Origin: Chloroflexota bacterium
GTDB taxonomy: Bacteria; Chloroflexota; Anaerolineae; Aggregatilineales; Aggregatilineaceae
Direction of reading: 5' to 3'
Assembly (NCBI GenBank): GCA_012729765.1
Contig: JAAYCM010000142.1
Span: 1 to 52,660, forward strand
DNA length: 52,660 nucleotides
A model generated the notes under the pieces. It saw only the letters and a program-made list of their open reading frames with translations, did no database searches and was not told the origin of the DNA. How positions within the stretch are numbered: the first letter of the stretch is position 1; the number at the start of each line of letters is the position of its first letter. This document shows positions 25,385-35,419 of the stretch, piece by piece. The translations under genes and the position numbers were made by a program.

Positions 25385-28300
25385 ATGATGATCGAACAAC
25401 ACGAAACCTCATCCCCCTCGACCGTGCCGGAGTTCCGGCCCGAACTGGTTGGCTTTCGCGCGGAAGAGTTTTTGACGCTGACCGAGACGCTGCTGGCGGT
25501 CCCGATCGAGCAGGACCAGGCCCGGCTGGATGCCGCGCCGTTTCGCCTCAGCGCGCCGGAGCCGCTGCCGGAGCCGCCGCTGCCGATCCTGCCGCCGCGC
25601 TGGTACCCGCGCCCCTCGACCGGGGTGATCGAAGCAGCCCGCGCCTCACTGGTTCCGCCGCCGCGCCCGGCGCGGCTGGATGGCCGCGCCGCCGAGCTGG
25701 ATCGCGTATTGAAGCCGCTGCTTTCCGGGCACCCAGTCAGCGTGCAGGGCGAGGCGGGAGTCGGCAAGACGACGCTGCTGGCGATGGTCGCCACCCACGA
25801 GCGTACCCGCCAGCGCTTCCGCCGCATCTGGTGGATCGATCAGCCCGCCCGGCTGGAGCAAACCCTGGCATTGGCGCTCAATCTGCCGCATGTCCTGGCC
25901 GACGCCAACCCGATCGCGCGTCGCTCGCGGCTGGCGGGCCAGCTTGACGATCACACCCTGCTGATCATCGACAACGCGATCGACGGTGAGTTCGATCTGA
26001 CGAGCCTGCACGGCCTGACTGCGCACGTGCTGGTGGCCTTCGAAACCGAGCCGGAAGTGCTCGATCCCGACGAGCCGCTGCCCGAAGACCCCGAAGGCGT
26101 GGTGACGCTGCGGGTGCTGGACGACACGGCGGCGATCGACGCGCTGGCCTATTACGCGGGCATCGAGGATACGCGGCGCATTCGCGGCGAGCTGATGCAG
26201 ATCGCCAACGCGCTCGGCAATTACCCCTACGCGCTGCGGCTGGCAGGGCATCTCATCCGCCACGACGGGCTGAGCCTGGACGATCTGGCCGAGGCGATCA
26301 CGCTCGACGGCACGCCCGCCCCCGATCCCGACGCGGGCGAGGGCGAGGCCGCGATCACGCTCAACCGGGCGCTGGACGTGACGGTCAGCGCGCTGCCGCG
26401 TGATTACCGGATTCTGTACGAGGCGTTCGGCGCGTTTCCGGCGTCCGGCGCGCCGTTCGAGGGGCTGCACGCCGTCGCCAAGATCGGATCGCCGCTGGCG
26501 GCGCGGCGCGGGCTGATCTTCCTGGCGGATTACGGGCTGATCCAGGCCGATCACCGCGACCCGCAGCACTACACCATGCACCCGGCGGCCTATGCCCGCG
26601 TCAGCGGCTCGGAGAAGCACGCGCCCAACAACCAGCTCGGCAAGCTGATGCGCGCCTGGGCGCTGCGTTATGCCCGCGCGCAGGCCGGGGATGTGCTGGC
26701 GCTCTACCGGGCCGAGCCAAGCCTGCTGCACGCGCATATGATGGCGCTGGCGGCAGGGATGCCCGACAAGAGCGACGCGCTGCTCGACGCGCTGCGCCCC
26801 TATCTGCGCGAGTATGTGCCGGAGGCGCTGGAAGGCGAGCCGGACGACGCTCCGATCGAGCTTGGCGGGCCGCGCGGCGAGGCGTCCGGGCTGATCGCGC
26901 AGGGCATCGCGCTGACCGACACGGGCGCGTATGAGGCGGCAGAACAGGTGTTGGTGCAGGCGTTGGCGCTGCGTCGCACCCACGACAGCCCGCACGCGGT
27001 GGCCGAGGCGCTGGTCGCGCTGGCGCGGGTCCACGACCAGACCGGGCGCTACAGCCAGGCGGCTGAGGCCCTGGTCGAGGCGGCGGAATTGATCTACAAG
27101 CTGGGCGCGGAGCCGTCGCTAAGCGTGGTGCGGCGCGGGCTGGCGCGCGTCTACCGCCACATGGGCCACTTGCAGGACGCGCTCGATGTGCTGGACGACG
27201 CGCCCGAAGCGCGCCTCGAATATGCCGCGATCCTGCGCGCCCAGGGCCACTATGCCGCCGCCGTTGAGGAGATGGCCCAGGCCGAGAACGCGACCCCCTA
27301 CGCGCGCGCCGAATTGTTCCTGCTGGCCGGGCGCTATGTCGAGGCGCTGGAAGCGATCGCCGGTGAGGACGATCCCGCCTCGGCGCACCTGCGCGCCCAG
27401 GTCTACCACTTGCAGGGCGCGCTGGACGAGGCGATTCAGGGCTACCACCGTGCGTTGGACTGCTGCGGCGACGACATCCCGGCCCGTGCCAAAGCGCTGC
27501 GCGGCCTGGGGGCGGCCCTGGCCAGCGCCGGGCAGTTTGACGATGCCCGCGCCGCACTCGAAGCCGCCCTCGAACTGGAGCGCGCGCAGCCATCCCCCGA
27601 CCCGGTGCGCGTCGGGCGGGCGCTGCGGCTGCTGGCAGCGGTCTACCTGGTGGCGGGCGAAGACGAGCGCGCGGTTGATCTGGCCCGCGACGCGCTGGAT
27701 CAGCTTGATGGCGAGCGCTCGCCGGGCGACGCCGCCGACGCCTGCCGGACGTTAGGCCGTGTGCTGTGGCGGCAGGGCGATTACGCCGGCGCGCTGGAAG
27801 CCTTCCAGGGCGAGATCGAGTTCGCGCAGAGCATGGCCGACCGCGACGACGCGCGGATCGGTATGGCGCTGCACCACTTCGCGGACGCGGCGCGCATGAC
27901 CGGCAGCCTTGATCGCGCGGTGGCGAACTATCGCCGCGCACTGACCCACAAGAATCCGGCCACCGATCCGGGCGGCTACTGGATCACGCAGTTGGCGCTG
28001 CACCGTGCCCTGACCGAGATGGGGCGGCAGGGGAACGCACTCGATATCACCCAGGAGATGCTCGATCACCTCACGGCGCGGGGGCAGCCCGACCTGGCGG
28101 CGTACGGCTACGCCCAGGCGATCCGGGCCCGCACACAGCAGGCAATGGACCGCCCGATTCGCGCCGGGCAGTCGATCCAGGAATGGACGCGGCTTCTGGC
28201 GGCGCGCTCCGCTGAGGCGGTCGAGGGGCCGCACCCCGGCCTGCCAACGCTGGCGCTGGGGCTGGCGGTACGCTCGCTGCTGGCCGATAACCGTCCCGCA

Positions 28301-30337
28301 CTGGCGCTGCCCCTGGCCGAACGCAGCGCCGCGCTGACCGCTGCCGCCTATCCTGACGCGCTCCCGGCGTGGGCCGCCGCGCGCGATCTGGGCGAGGTCT
28401 ATATGGCGCTCGACCGCCTGGAAGAAGCCGTGATCACGCTCGAGCCGCTGCTGGGCGACGATCTGCGCGCGCAGCCGGGCACGTTTGCCCAGGCGCACCG
28501 GCTGTCGGGCGACGCCTACCGCCGCGCGGGCGATCTCGAAACGGCGCTGGCGCATTATGAGCAGGCGGCTGATGTCGAGCCGGACGCGCTGCTCAAGGGC
28601 CTGACGCGCCGCGCCGCCGGTGAAGTGCTGCTCGACCTGGGCCGGCCCGGTGCGGCGGTCGAGAGCTTTGGCCTGGCGCTGGAGCTGATCGAGCGCGCCG
28701 AGCATCCCGACGTGGCCGCCCAGCTTCTCACGCTCCAGGCGCAGACGCTCGGCGGGCTGAACCGCTATGCCGAGGCGATTGACGTGTATGAGGACGCGCT
28801 GACCGTCCTGCGCGCGGTCGAAGGCGTCAGCCCGGAGCACACCGCCGATGTGCTGCACGCCCTGGGGCAGACTCACGAGGCGCAGGGCCAGCTTCCCGAA
28901 GCGGCGCGGGTCTACCGGCGCGCGCTCAATGTGCTGGAACGCGCCGACGCGCCGCGCCAGATACGCGACATTCTGCACGCGCTGGCCCGCGTAGCCGCCG
29001 CGCTCGGTGAGGGTACCGCCGTGCAGCTCTATGAGCAGACGCGCGATCAGACCCGCGAGTGGGGCGATCAGCGCGAGCTAGGGCGCGTGCTGTGCGAGTT
29101 GGGCGACGTGCACCGCGACGCCGGGCGGATGCTGCCCGCCATCCAGAATTATCAGGCCGCGCTCGAAGCTCAGGCTGCCGACGACTTGCTGAGCGACCGC
29201 GTCAACACGCTGCGCAACCTGGGCCGCGCCTATGCCCAGATGGAGCGCTACGACGAGGCGCGCGAGGCGTGGACCGAGGCGCTCGACCTCTCGAAGGATA
29301 TGCCGGACCTCTCGCCGCTCGAAACGGCGCTGACCTATCACGCCATCGCGGAGGCGCACCGCAGCCAGCGCAACTATCAGAAGGCCGAGATCGCGTTCCG
29401 CGAGGCGCTCAAGCACCACGGCCCGAACTCGGTCCCGGCAGCGGCGACATGGCGCGCGCTGGGGCAGGTGCTCCACGAGACACAGCGCCACCCGGAAGCG
29501 GTCGAGACACTGCGGCGCGCGATCGAGATCGAGAAGGCGCAGCCCCAGCAGGCCAACGCGCGGCTGGTGTTGACGCTGCAACTGCTGGCCGAGGCGCAGG
29601 AAGCGCGCGGCGATCTCGACGCGGCGATTGCGCGGCATCACGAGGCGCTGGTCTATATGGATCGCCGCTTGCAGCCGGTGGGATATGCCGATTCACTGCG
29701 CACCCTGGGACGGCTCTACCGCGAGCATGGCGCGCACCAGCAGGCGATCACCGCGCTGAACGAGGCGCTGGAGATCGAGAGCGGGCACGCGCCGCGCAGT
29801 GACGAGCGCATCAGCGAGACGCTGCAAGCCATCGCGGATACCTATCGTGACCAGGGCGAGCTGGAGAAGGCGGCGGAGTATTATCAGAAGGTGACGGTCT
29901 ACGCCAATATGTCGCGCCGCGCCTCAACCGAGCTGCGCGCCACGCTGGATGAACTGGAACGGCGGCGGGCCACGCTCCAGGCGGCGCAGCAGTCGTTGGC
30001 GCTGCTCGACCGCAACGACGAGGCCGATCTGAAGGACCTGGCGTTCATCTACGCCCTGATCGCGCGCTCATACGCCAACCTCTCGCAGCCGCAGGAATGC
30101 GCCACGACGATTCACGCCATGCTCGACGCGCTGGACGAGCACCGCGCAGACCTGGACCGCGACCACACCGAAACGGATATGCGCGCGCTGGCGTGGCTGT
30201 CGATCATCCACCAGGCGCAGGATGACGACGATATCCCGGCGGCGCGGGCGGCCTGTGCCGAGGCGCTGCTGAGCGTCAGCAACGCCAATCTGCGCTGGGT
30301 GATCGAGCAGTTGGCGCGCTCGTTCGAGGCGGAATAA
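25385..30337 (+). CDS. Giant STAND-like P-loop ATPase with TPR superhelix
   Basis: A 1650-residue protein. Residues 1-97 are Pro/Glu-rich without a known domain. Residues about 98-320 are an NB-ARC-like P-loop module: Walker A GEAGVGKTT at 122-130, Walker B LLIIDNA with D196, and a winged-helix-like region to about 430 (PRDYRILYEAFGAF, YTMHPAAYARV). From about 490 to 1640 there are more than twenty TPRs (for example AEALVALARVHDQTGRYSQA, AEAHRSQRNYQKAEIAFREA). This is the layout of signal-sensing STAND proteins: TPRs bind a ligand and the ATPase switches an effector. No effector domain is attached. It follows GrpB and the zinc-ribbon gene and ends 16 bp before a convergent gene. Confidence 0.88.
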   Translation: MMIEQHETSSPSTVPEFRPELVGFRAEEFLTLTETLLAVPIEQDQARLDAAPFRLSAPEPLPEPPLPILPPRWYPRPSTGVIEAARASLVPPPRPARLDGRAAELDRVLKPLLSGHPVSVQGEAGVGKTTLLAMVATHERTRQRFRRIWWIDQPARLEQTLALALNLPHVLADANPIARRSRLAGQLDDHTLLIIDNAIDGEFDLTSLHGLTAHVLVAFETEPEVLDPDEPLPEDPEGVVTLRVLDDTAAIDALAYYAGIEDTRRIRGELMQIANALGNYPYALRLAGHLIRHDGLSLDDLAEAITLDGTPAPDPDAGEGEAAITLNRALDVTVSALPRDYRILYEAFGAFPASGAPFEGLHAVAKIGSPLAARRGLIFLADYGLIQADHRDPQHYTMHPAAYARVSGSEKHAPNNQLGKLMRAWALRYARAQAGDVLALYRAEPSLLHAHMMALAAGMPDKSDALLDALRPYLREYVPEALEGEPDDAPIELGGPRGEASGLIAQGIALTDTGAYEAAEQVLVQALALRRTHDSPHAVAEALVALARVHDQTGRYSQAAEALVEAAELIYKLGAEPSLSVVRRGLARVYRHMGHLQDALDVLDDAPEARLEYAAILRAQGHYAAAVEEMAQAENATPYARAELFLLAGRYVEALEAIAGEDDPASAHLRAQVYHLQGALDEAIQGYHRALDCCGDDIPARAKALRGLGAALASAGQFDDARAALEAALELERAQPSPDPVRVGRALRLLAAVYLVAGEDERAVDLARDALDQLDGERSPGDAADACRTLGRVLWRQGDYAGALEAFQGEIEFAQSMADRDDARIGMALHHFADAARMTGSLDRAVANYRRALTHKNPATDPGGYWITQLALHRALTEMGRQGNALDITQEMLDHLTARGQPDLAAYGYAQAIRARTQQAMDRPIRAGQSIQEWTRLLAARSAEAVEGPHPGLPTLALGLAVRSLLADNRPALALPLAERSAALTAAAYPDALPAWAAARDLGEVYMALDRLEEAVITLEPLLGDDLRAQPGTFAQAHRLSGDAYRRAGDLETALAHYEQAADVEPDALLKGLTRRAAGEVLLDLGRPGAAVESFGLALELIERAEHPDVAAQLLTLQAQTLGGLNRYAEAIDVYEDALTVLRAVEGVSPEHTADVLHALGQTHEAQGQLPEAARVYRRALNVLERADAPRQIRDILHALARVAAALGEGTAVQLYEQTRDQTREWGDQRELGRVLCELGDVHRDAGRMLPAIQNYQAALEAQAADDLLSDRVNTLRNLGRAYAQMERYDEAREAWTEALDLSKDMPDLSPLETALTYHAIAEAHRSQRNYQKAEIAFREALKHHGPNSVPAAATWRALGQVLHETQRHPEAVETLRRAIEIEKAQPQQANARLVLTLQLLAEAQEARGDLDAAIARHHEALVYMDRRLQPVGYADSLRTLGRLYREHGAHQQAITALNEALEIESGHAPRSDERISETLQAIADTYRDQGELEKAAEYYQKVTVYANMSRRASTELRATLDELERRRATLQAAQQSLALLDRNDEADLKDLAFIYALIARSYANLSQPQECATTIHAMLDALDEHRADLDRDHTETDMRALAWLSIIHQAQDDDDIPAARAACAEALLSVSNANLRWVIEQLARSFEAE

Positions 30338-30353
30338 TCCGGCGGGCAGATGG

Positions 30354-31970
30354 TCAGGGCGCGGCGGCGATCGGCTGGCTCCCGTCACGCGGCGCGACGC
30401 GATACAGCTCGACCACCATCCCACCGAAGGGGCGCGGGAAGCGTTCAACCAGGTCCCAGTTGACCGGGATCAGCGCCAGGTCGGTGAAGCGCAGCTCCGG
30501 CTCGACCAGCAGATAGACCACGGTCTCGGCGTGCATCCGCCCGGTGATATGCTGGACGACGGCATCCATATATTCGCCGTTCCAGCCGAAGAACGGGCAC
30601 GACAGGTCCACGATCCCATCTTCGGGCAGGTAGAGCCGCAGTTGGTGACACGAGCCGACCAATCCCACCACCGGTACGCGCCCGCTGGCATCCGAGGCGG
30701 GCAGGCCGGGCATGGCCTGGGTCGCTTCGTATAGTCCGTAACCCGACGCGAAATTCTGATAATATTCCCAGCGATCATGCTCCGGCAGACGCAGCGCCAG
30801 CGGATCGGTCCAGGCGCGCACGGCAAACGGGAGCGCGATCACGCCCGCCCACAGTGCCAGCGTCCCGCCGACTCCGAGCGCGACCGGCAGCGCCCGCGAT
30901 CGTTTCCCGCGCACCAGCGCCGCGCCGAGCGTCCACAACCCGGCGGCGACCAGCACCAGCAGCGGCGGGATGCCCGGCACCCAGTAGCGGTTGGATGGAT
31001 CGGGCGAGAGCGGTAGGATCAGGCTCCAGGGCAGCAGCGCGCCCAGCAGCAGATAGATCGCCGGGCGGCGCGCCCGCATCACCAGCCACGCGATCAGCCC
31101 CAGCGCGATCGAGAACGCGACCAGCCCAAAGAACGCGACCAGCGTCTCCCACAGGCGCGGTACGTTCTCGACCAGCACGCGATCCCACCCGCTCGCCACG
31201 AACAGATCGGTCCCCACGACCAGCACCGGCTCATCCGACACTTCGCGGAACAGCGGGAACAGCATGAACGGCAGGCCGCTGATCAGGTTGAAGCCGTAGG
31301 CGGCCAGCAGCGGACGCCAATAGCGGGGCGGGATGCGCCGCGCCAGCCACGCCCGCGCACCGACGCCTGCCGGGGGTGGAGCCGTGCGCACGCCGAGCAT
31401 CCACACGGCCAGCAACGGCACGAGCGCGAACGGGATCGCGGTCAGCTTGGCGAGCACCGCCAATGAGACGCACGCCCCGGCCAGCAGCCCATTGATCACG
31501 GTCGGGCGGCGCGCCAGCCGGATGCCCAGCCAGAGCGCCAGCATCCCGAACATGGCCGCGATCTGATCGGCCAGGATCAGGCGCTCGTAGAAGATCAGAT
31601 AAGGGGCAAGGGCGTAGAGCAGCAGCGCCAGCAGCCCGACCGGACGCCCGAACAGGCTGCGCCCGACACGGTAGGTCGCCGCCGCGCCGGGCAGGATCAG
31701 CAGCGCGAAGACCAGCCGCCCGCCGATCAGCGCGTCCAGCCGGGCGAAGCCGAACGCGCCCAGCCAATAGTAGCCGAGCAGCTTGCCGACCGTGAATGAC
31801 GTGGCCGGATTCTCGAAGCTCCAGACGATCTCACTGCGCCGGATGTGCAGGCTCTCGTCGTTGAAGGCAGGCATCGCCAGCGGCGCGTGCGCCCGCACGG
31901 CAAACACGATCAGCAGCAGCGCGGCGACGGTGAGCGCCAGCCCTGCCGGAAATGGTCGCGCGCGCGTCAT
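30354..31970 (-). CDS. GT39-like membrane glycosyltransferase, paralogue A
   Basis: A 538-residue polytopic membrane protein of the PMT/ArnT (GT-C) type. The first helix (LALTVAALLLIVFAV) is followed by an extracytoplasmic loop with AFNDESLH, whose D38-E39 is the acidic pair needed for catalysis in GT-C enzymes. Many further helices and a soluble C-terminal region follow. It probably transfers a sugar from a polyprenyl phosphate donor outside the membrane. The start at 31970 overlaps the Nudix stop by four bases. It is a clear paralogue of the gene at 32938-34569 (shared NPTRLSLPEHDRWEYY-like and LLYALAPYLIFYERL regions). Confidence 0.87.
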   Translation of the reverse strand: MTRARPFPAGLALTVAALLLIVFAVRAHAPLAMPAFNDESLHIRRSEIVWSFENPATSFTVGKLLGYYWLGAFGFARLDALIGGRLVFALLILPGAAATYRVGRSLFGRPVGLLALLLYALAPYLIFYERLILADQIAAMFGMLALWLGIRLARRPTVINGLLAGACVSLAVLAKLTAIPFALVPLLAVWMLGVRTAPPPAGVGARAWLARRIPPRYWRPLLAAYGFNLISGLPFMLFPLFREVSDEPVLVVGTDLFVASGWDRVLVENVPRLWETLVAFFGLVAFSIALGLIAWLVMRARRPAIYLLLGALLPWSLILPLSPDPSNRYWVPGIPPLLVLVAAGLWTLGAALVRGKRSRALPVALGVGGTLALWAGVIALPFAVRAWTDPLALRLPEHDRWEYYQNFASGYGLYEATQAMPGLPASDASGRVPVVGLVGSCHQLRLYLPEDGIVDLSCPFFGWNGEYMDAVVQHITGRMHAETVVYLLVEPELRFTDLALIPVNWDLVERFPRPFGGMVVELYRVAPRDGSQPIAAAP

Positions 31971-32386
31971 GCCGGCTCCGGGGGTGGATAGCAGCGCCCG
32001 GCCAGCAGATTCGCCAGCGAGAGAAACAGCGGCTCCGGCAGCGCGTCCCACGCAAACCAGCCGACCTCGGCCACCTCATACGGCGCGTTGATCCGCGCCT
32101 CGCCGGAGTCATAGTCGCCCTGCATCCAGAGCGTGATATAGTGCTTGCCGCTCTCCGCGAAGATGTCGTTGGTGATGCAGCGGAACGTCACATTTTTGAC
32201 GCGGACGCCGGTTTCTTCTTCGGCCTCGCGCTGCGCGCAGACTTCCGGCGCTTCGCCCGGCTCCAGATGGCCGCCCGGCGTAGACCACGTGCCCGCGCCG
32301 TGCACGCCCCGCCGCCGGAGCAGCAGCACGCGCTCCCCTCGCGTAATCAGAATGGCGACTCCCACACGCGGCGCGGCCAGCTCCAT
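31967..32386 (-). CDS. Nudix hydrolase
   Basis: A 139-residue protein with a complete Nudix box at residues 39-61: G39, E45, R53-E54, E57-E58 and G60, in GGHLEPGEAPEVCAQREAEE. It hydrolyses a nucleoside diphosphate linked to another group; PGGHLEPGE and WMQGDYDSG resemble nucleotide-pool (MutT/NUDT15-like) members. It lies between an unknown gene (10 bp gap) and a glycosyltransferase (4-bp overlap), so a role with nucleotide-sugars is also possible. Confidence 0.9.
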   Translation of the reverse strand: MELAAPRVGVAILITRGERVLLLRRRGVHGAGTWSTPGGHLEPGEAPEVCAQREAEEETGVRVKNVTFRCITNDIFAESGKHYITLWMQGDYDSGEARINAPYEVAEVGWFAWDALPEPLFLSLANLLAGRCYPPPEPA

Positions 32387-32396
32387 CGCGCCGCCC

Positions 32397-32849
32397 CTAG
32401 CAGATCGCGCACAGGTCGAAGTCGGACGCGTCCCACTGGACGAAGCCGCCCGCCTGGACCGGCCCGCCCAGATCGGCAGCGTCCATCAGCAGGCAGCCGC
32501 ACGGTGTTTCGATCAATACCGCTTCCAGATCGTCGATGGTGTGGCGCGCCCGGCGGAAGCCGATGCTGTGCGTCTGCCACGCCGGGTTGAGCACGATCCC
32601 ATGCCAGACGCCCGGCTTGACGTCGCGCGGCACGGTTGGGAAGTAGCGCAGCCCTTTTGGATAGGTCGCCATGACCACGACCGAATAGCTGCGGTGGACC
32701 GGCAGATTGGCGCTGATGGCGTTCATATCGAAGATCGGCAGCGTGCGCCCATTTTCCAGGCGCAGCGTCAGCCAGCGCGTCCAGATCACGCCGCGATGCA
32801 GCGTGTTTTCCTCGTTTTTTTCCAGATACCCGGTGATGAAGTTTTCCAT
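32397..32849 (-). CDS. Small protein of unknown function
   Basis: A 150-residue soluble protein that I do not recognise. It begins MENFITGYLEKNEENTLHRG and ends FDLCAIC, with a cysteine pair CGC near residue 120. The frame starts after AAAGGAG. It sits 10 bp before the Nudix gene and 88 bp after the second glycosyltransferase gene, so it belongs to the same transcript direction. No motif suggests an activity. Confidence 0.68.
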   Translation of the reverse strand: MENFITGYLEKNEENTLHRGVIWTRWLTLRLENGRTLPIFDMNAISANLPVHRSYSVVVMATYPKGLRYFPTVPRDVKPGVWHGIVLNPAWQTHSIGFRRARHTIDDLEAVLIETPCGCLLMDAADLGGPVQAGGFVQWDASDFDLCAIC

Positions 32850-32937
32850 CGAGTCTCGACTCTCCTTTCATCAGCGGACGATTGCACCGGTAGGCACGGC
32901 GGCATGCTGTGCGACCCTGGTGCGTTTGCTCAACGCT

Positions 32938-34569
32938 CTAGTTGCTCAGGCTGACGCGAAAAAGCTGCACGGTCTTGCCGTCGAATGGGCGCGGATATTC
33001 GTCCAGCAGCGTCCATTCAAAGGGCAGCCGCCGCACGTCGAACGCGCCTGTCTGGTCTACAGCCATGTAAATGATCGGCTCAATTGAAACCCGGCCCACC
33101 AGATAATTATACATCTCATCCTGGCGGGTGGTATCCCATTTGAACAGCGGACAATCGAGATCGATGGGGTTGGGGCGGGTCCAGTAGAGGGGCAGTGAGT
33201 GGCAGTTGGGCAGGAAGCCGATCACTATAATCTGGCCATCCGGCCCTGGCTCCAGGCGCGGCAGGTCCGCCGCCAGATCGCGCAGCCCATAGCCGGACGA
33301 GGAATGGGTGAAGTATTCCCAGCGGTCGCGCTCTGGCAGGCTGAGCCGCGTGGGATTGTTGAACGCGTCGCGGATGAACGGCACGGCGAACGAGAACATC
33401 CACAGCGCCAGCGCGATCCAGGTGATCCAGTACAGGCGCGAAACCGGCTTCCAGTTCGGCTCGATCTCGCCGCCCCGGTGACGCGCCACCCAGCGCGCCG
33501 CATCGACCGCCCCGCCCGCGATCAGCACCAGCAGCGGCGGGATGCCCGGCACCAGGTAGCGTGTCGAGAACGCCGCCGACACCCCGATCATCCCGGCCCA
33601 GGGCAGCGCCGTCCCGGCCAGCAGATAGGTCAGGGCGCGCGGGCGACGCCAGGCCAGATAGGCGGTCAGCGCTCCGCCGAGCGCGATCAGCTCCGGCCCC
33701 AGCAGCGTCAGCGCGGCGCGAAAGGCGCGCCCGGCATTGTCGGTGATCTGCGCCAGCCGGTCGTCGGTGGTGTACAGCGACTCTTCGACCACGACGCGCG
33801 CGCGATCCCCGCTGATCTCCTGCGCGGTGATATAGACCAGCGAGGGGGCGAGGATCAGCGCCCCGGCCAGCGCCCCGGCCAGCAGCGGGCGGCGGTAGCG
33901 CGGCACAAGCGGGGCGCGGATCGCCTGGCCCGGCGTGAGGTGCGTGCCGGGCGGGTGGCCGTAGAGCGCGATCGCCAGCACGGGCAGCGCGATCAGCGGC
34001 AGGGCGCTCAGCTTGGCGAGCACCGCCAGCCCGACCAGCGCCCCGGCCAGCGCCCCGCGCCAGATCGAAGGGCGGCGGGCCAGCGCCAGCCCGGCCAGCA
34101 GCACTGCCGTGCCGAGGGTCGCGGTGAAGGCATCCGCCAGCGCCAGCCGCTCGAAGAACACCAGGAACGGGGCCAGCGTGTAGAGCAGCAGCGCCAGCAG
34201 GCCCGCGCGCCGGTCGAACAGGTGGCGGGCCAGCGCGAAGGTCAGCGCCGCGCCGGGCAGCGCGATCAACGCCGTCGCGGTGCGGGCCAGCCACGCGCTT
34301 TCGGGCGCGTTCAGCCCAAACAGCCCGATCCAGTAGTAGTAGAGCAGCTTTTTGGGCGTGAGCGACTCGCCCAGGTCGGAGAACTGCCACACGACCTGCC
34401 CGCGCATGATGTGCAGGCTCTCGTCTACGAAGATTGGCATTTGCAGGGCGTTATGCGCGCGGATCAGCCAGATCAGCCACAGCAGCGCCACGACCGGGAT
34501 CAGCATGGAACCCGGCGGGCGGCGCAGCAGGGCGCGAACCCTGGTGAGGATAGGCGAGGCTTGGCTCAC
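32938..34569 (-). CDS. GT39-like membrane glycosyltransferase, paralogue B
   Basis: A 543-residue polytopic membrane protein of the same GT-C family as the gene at 30354. IFVDESLH carries the D49-E50 pair in the first outer loop, and LLYTLAPFLVFFERLALADA matches paralogue A. The start is a GTG at 34569, with GGACAGG upstream; a Met at residue 22 is an alternative. It lies 31 bp after the C26 gene. Two paralogues in one array suggest that two sugars or two acceptors are used. Confidence 0.87.
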   Translation of the reverse strand: MSQASPILTRVRALLRRPPGSMLIPVVALLWLIWLIRAHNALQMPIFVDESLHIMRGQVVWQFSDLGESLTPKKLLYYYWIGLFGLNAPESAWLARTATALIALPGAALTFALARHLFDRRAGLLALLLYTLAPFLVFFERLALADAFTATLGTAVLLAGLALARRPSIWRGALAGALVGLAVLAKLSALPLIALPVLAIALYGHPPGTHLTPGQAIRAPLVPRYRRPLLAGALAGALILAPSLVYITAQEISGDRARVVVEESLYTTDDRLAQITDNAGRAFRAALTLLGPELIALGGALTAYLAWRRPRALTYLLAGTALPWAGMIGVSAAFSTRYLVPGIPPLLVLIAGGAVDAARWVARHRGGEIEPNWKPVSRLYWITWIALALWMFSFAVPFIRDAFNNPTRLSLPERDRWEYFTHSSSGYGLRDLAADLPRLEPGPDGQIIVIGFLPNCHSLPLYWTRPNPIDLDCPLFKWDTTRQDEMYNYLVGRVSIEPIIYMAVDQTGAFDVRRLPFEWTLLDEYPRPFDGKTVQLFRVSLSN

Positions 34570-34600
34570 GGCCTGTCCGGTGTGAAAGCTGGGGCACAGC

Positions 34601-35305
34601 CTATTCTGCGGCGTGGGGCGGCCAGAGCCGCCGGTGCAGCACGGCCTCGATCAGGCGCCGGTCGGCCTCAGCCGAGGGGCTGGAGCGCTCCGGGTGCCAC
34701 TGCACGCCCAGGATCGGATGCGCCGGATGGCGTATACCTTCGATCATGCCATCATCGTCGCAAAGCGCAAAAACGTCGAGGGGTGGGGCCAGCGTGGCGG
34801 CGGTCACGCCCTGGTGGTGAAAGCTGTTGACGGTCAGGCGCCCGGCGGCCAGCAGCCGCGCCAGATCGGGATCGACGATCCGCACGGCATGTTCGGCGTT
34901 GTCGTGGTTCACTGCGCGCCCGATCTGTGTCGGGATATCCTGCACCAGCCCGCCGCCGAAAAACACGTTGATCACCTGCATCCCCCGGCAGATGCCCAAT
35001 ACCGGGCAGCCGCGCTCGACGGCTCGCGCCAGCAGGCGCAGCTCAGTCGCGTCGCGCGCCGGGGAGATGTTGTCGGAGCCGTTCAAAGGCTGGTGGTAGT
35101 GGGCTGGATCGACATCACCGCCGCCGGTCAGGATCAGCGCTTCGATACCGAGCGCGTCTGCATACGCGGCGGGGTCGGGCAGCACGTTCGGGATCAGCAC
35201 CGGAATAATGCCGAACGGCATCAGGTAGGGCAGATAGGTATGCTGCAACAGATCGCGCCCGCGTTCGTGGTGCTGGGCGCTCATGGTGATGCCACACATA
35301 ATCAT
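34601..35305 (-). CDS. Class I glutamine amidotransferase-like hydrolase (C26)
   Basis: A 234-residue peptidase C26 family protein, related to gamma-glutamyl-GABA hydrolase (PuuD type). The catalytic Cys is C106 in GICRGMQVIN, and the His-Glu pair is in VQWHPERSS. LTGGGDVDPAHY is the typical substrate-site loop. It probably releases glutamate from a gamma-glutamyl compound. The start at 35305 or 35299 is close to ambiguous; a Met at 35353 is unlikely. It lies 114 bp after the flippase-like gene, with a perfect 11-bp hairpin in between. Confidence 0.88.
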   Translation of the reverse strand: MIMCGITMSAQHHERGRDLLQHTYLPYLMPFGIIPVLIPNVLPDPAAYADALGIEALILTGGGDVDPAHYHQPLNGSDNISPARDATELRLLARAVERGCPVLGICRGMQVINVFFGGGLVQDIPTQIGRAVNHDNAEHAVRIVDPDLARLLAAGRLTVNSFHHQGVTAATLAPPLDVFALCDDDGMIEGIRHPAHPILGVQWHPERSSPSAEADRRLIEAVLHRRLWPPHAAE

Positions 35306-35354
35306 AAGTTTTCTCTGGCTCTCTTTTCGGGCGTAGTGCTGCTTCTGAAGCAAT

Positions 35355-35388
35355 CGATCCTGGGGCGGTATGTCGCTCCCCAGGATCG
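35355..35388. other. Perfect 11-bp hairpin between flippase-like and C26 genes
   Basis: CGATCCTGGGG (35355-35365) pairs exactly with CCCCAGGATCG (35378-35388) over a 12-base loop. There is no T tract on the minus strand after it. It could stabilise a processed 3-prime end or limit read-through into the C26 gene. Confidence 0.5.
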
Positions 35389-35419
35389 AGACGAATCTAT
35401 CTTATTGTCAGCCCTGCGT

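Noticed and set aside
33199..34830. Long open frame opposite the second glycosyltransferase
   Set aside because: Gln/Arg/Ala-rich, no domain; it is the shadow of a membrane protein with a recognisable active site.
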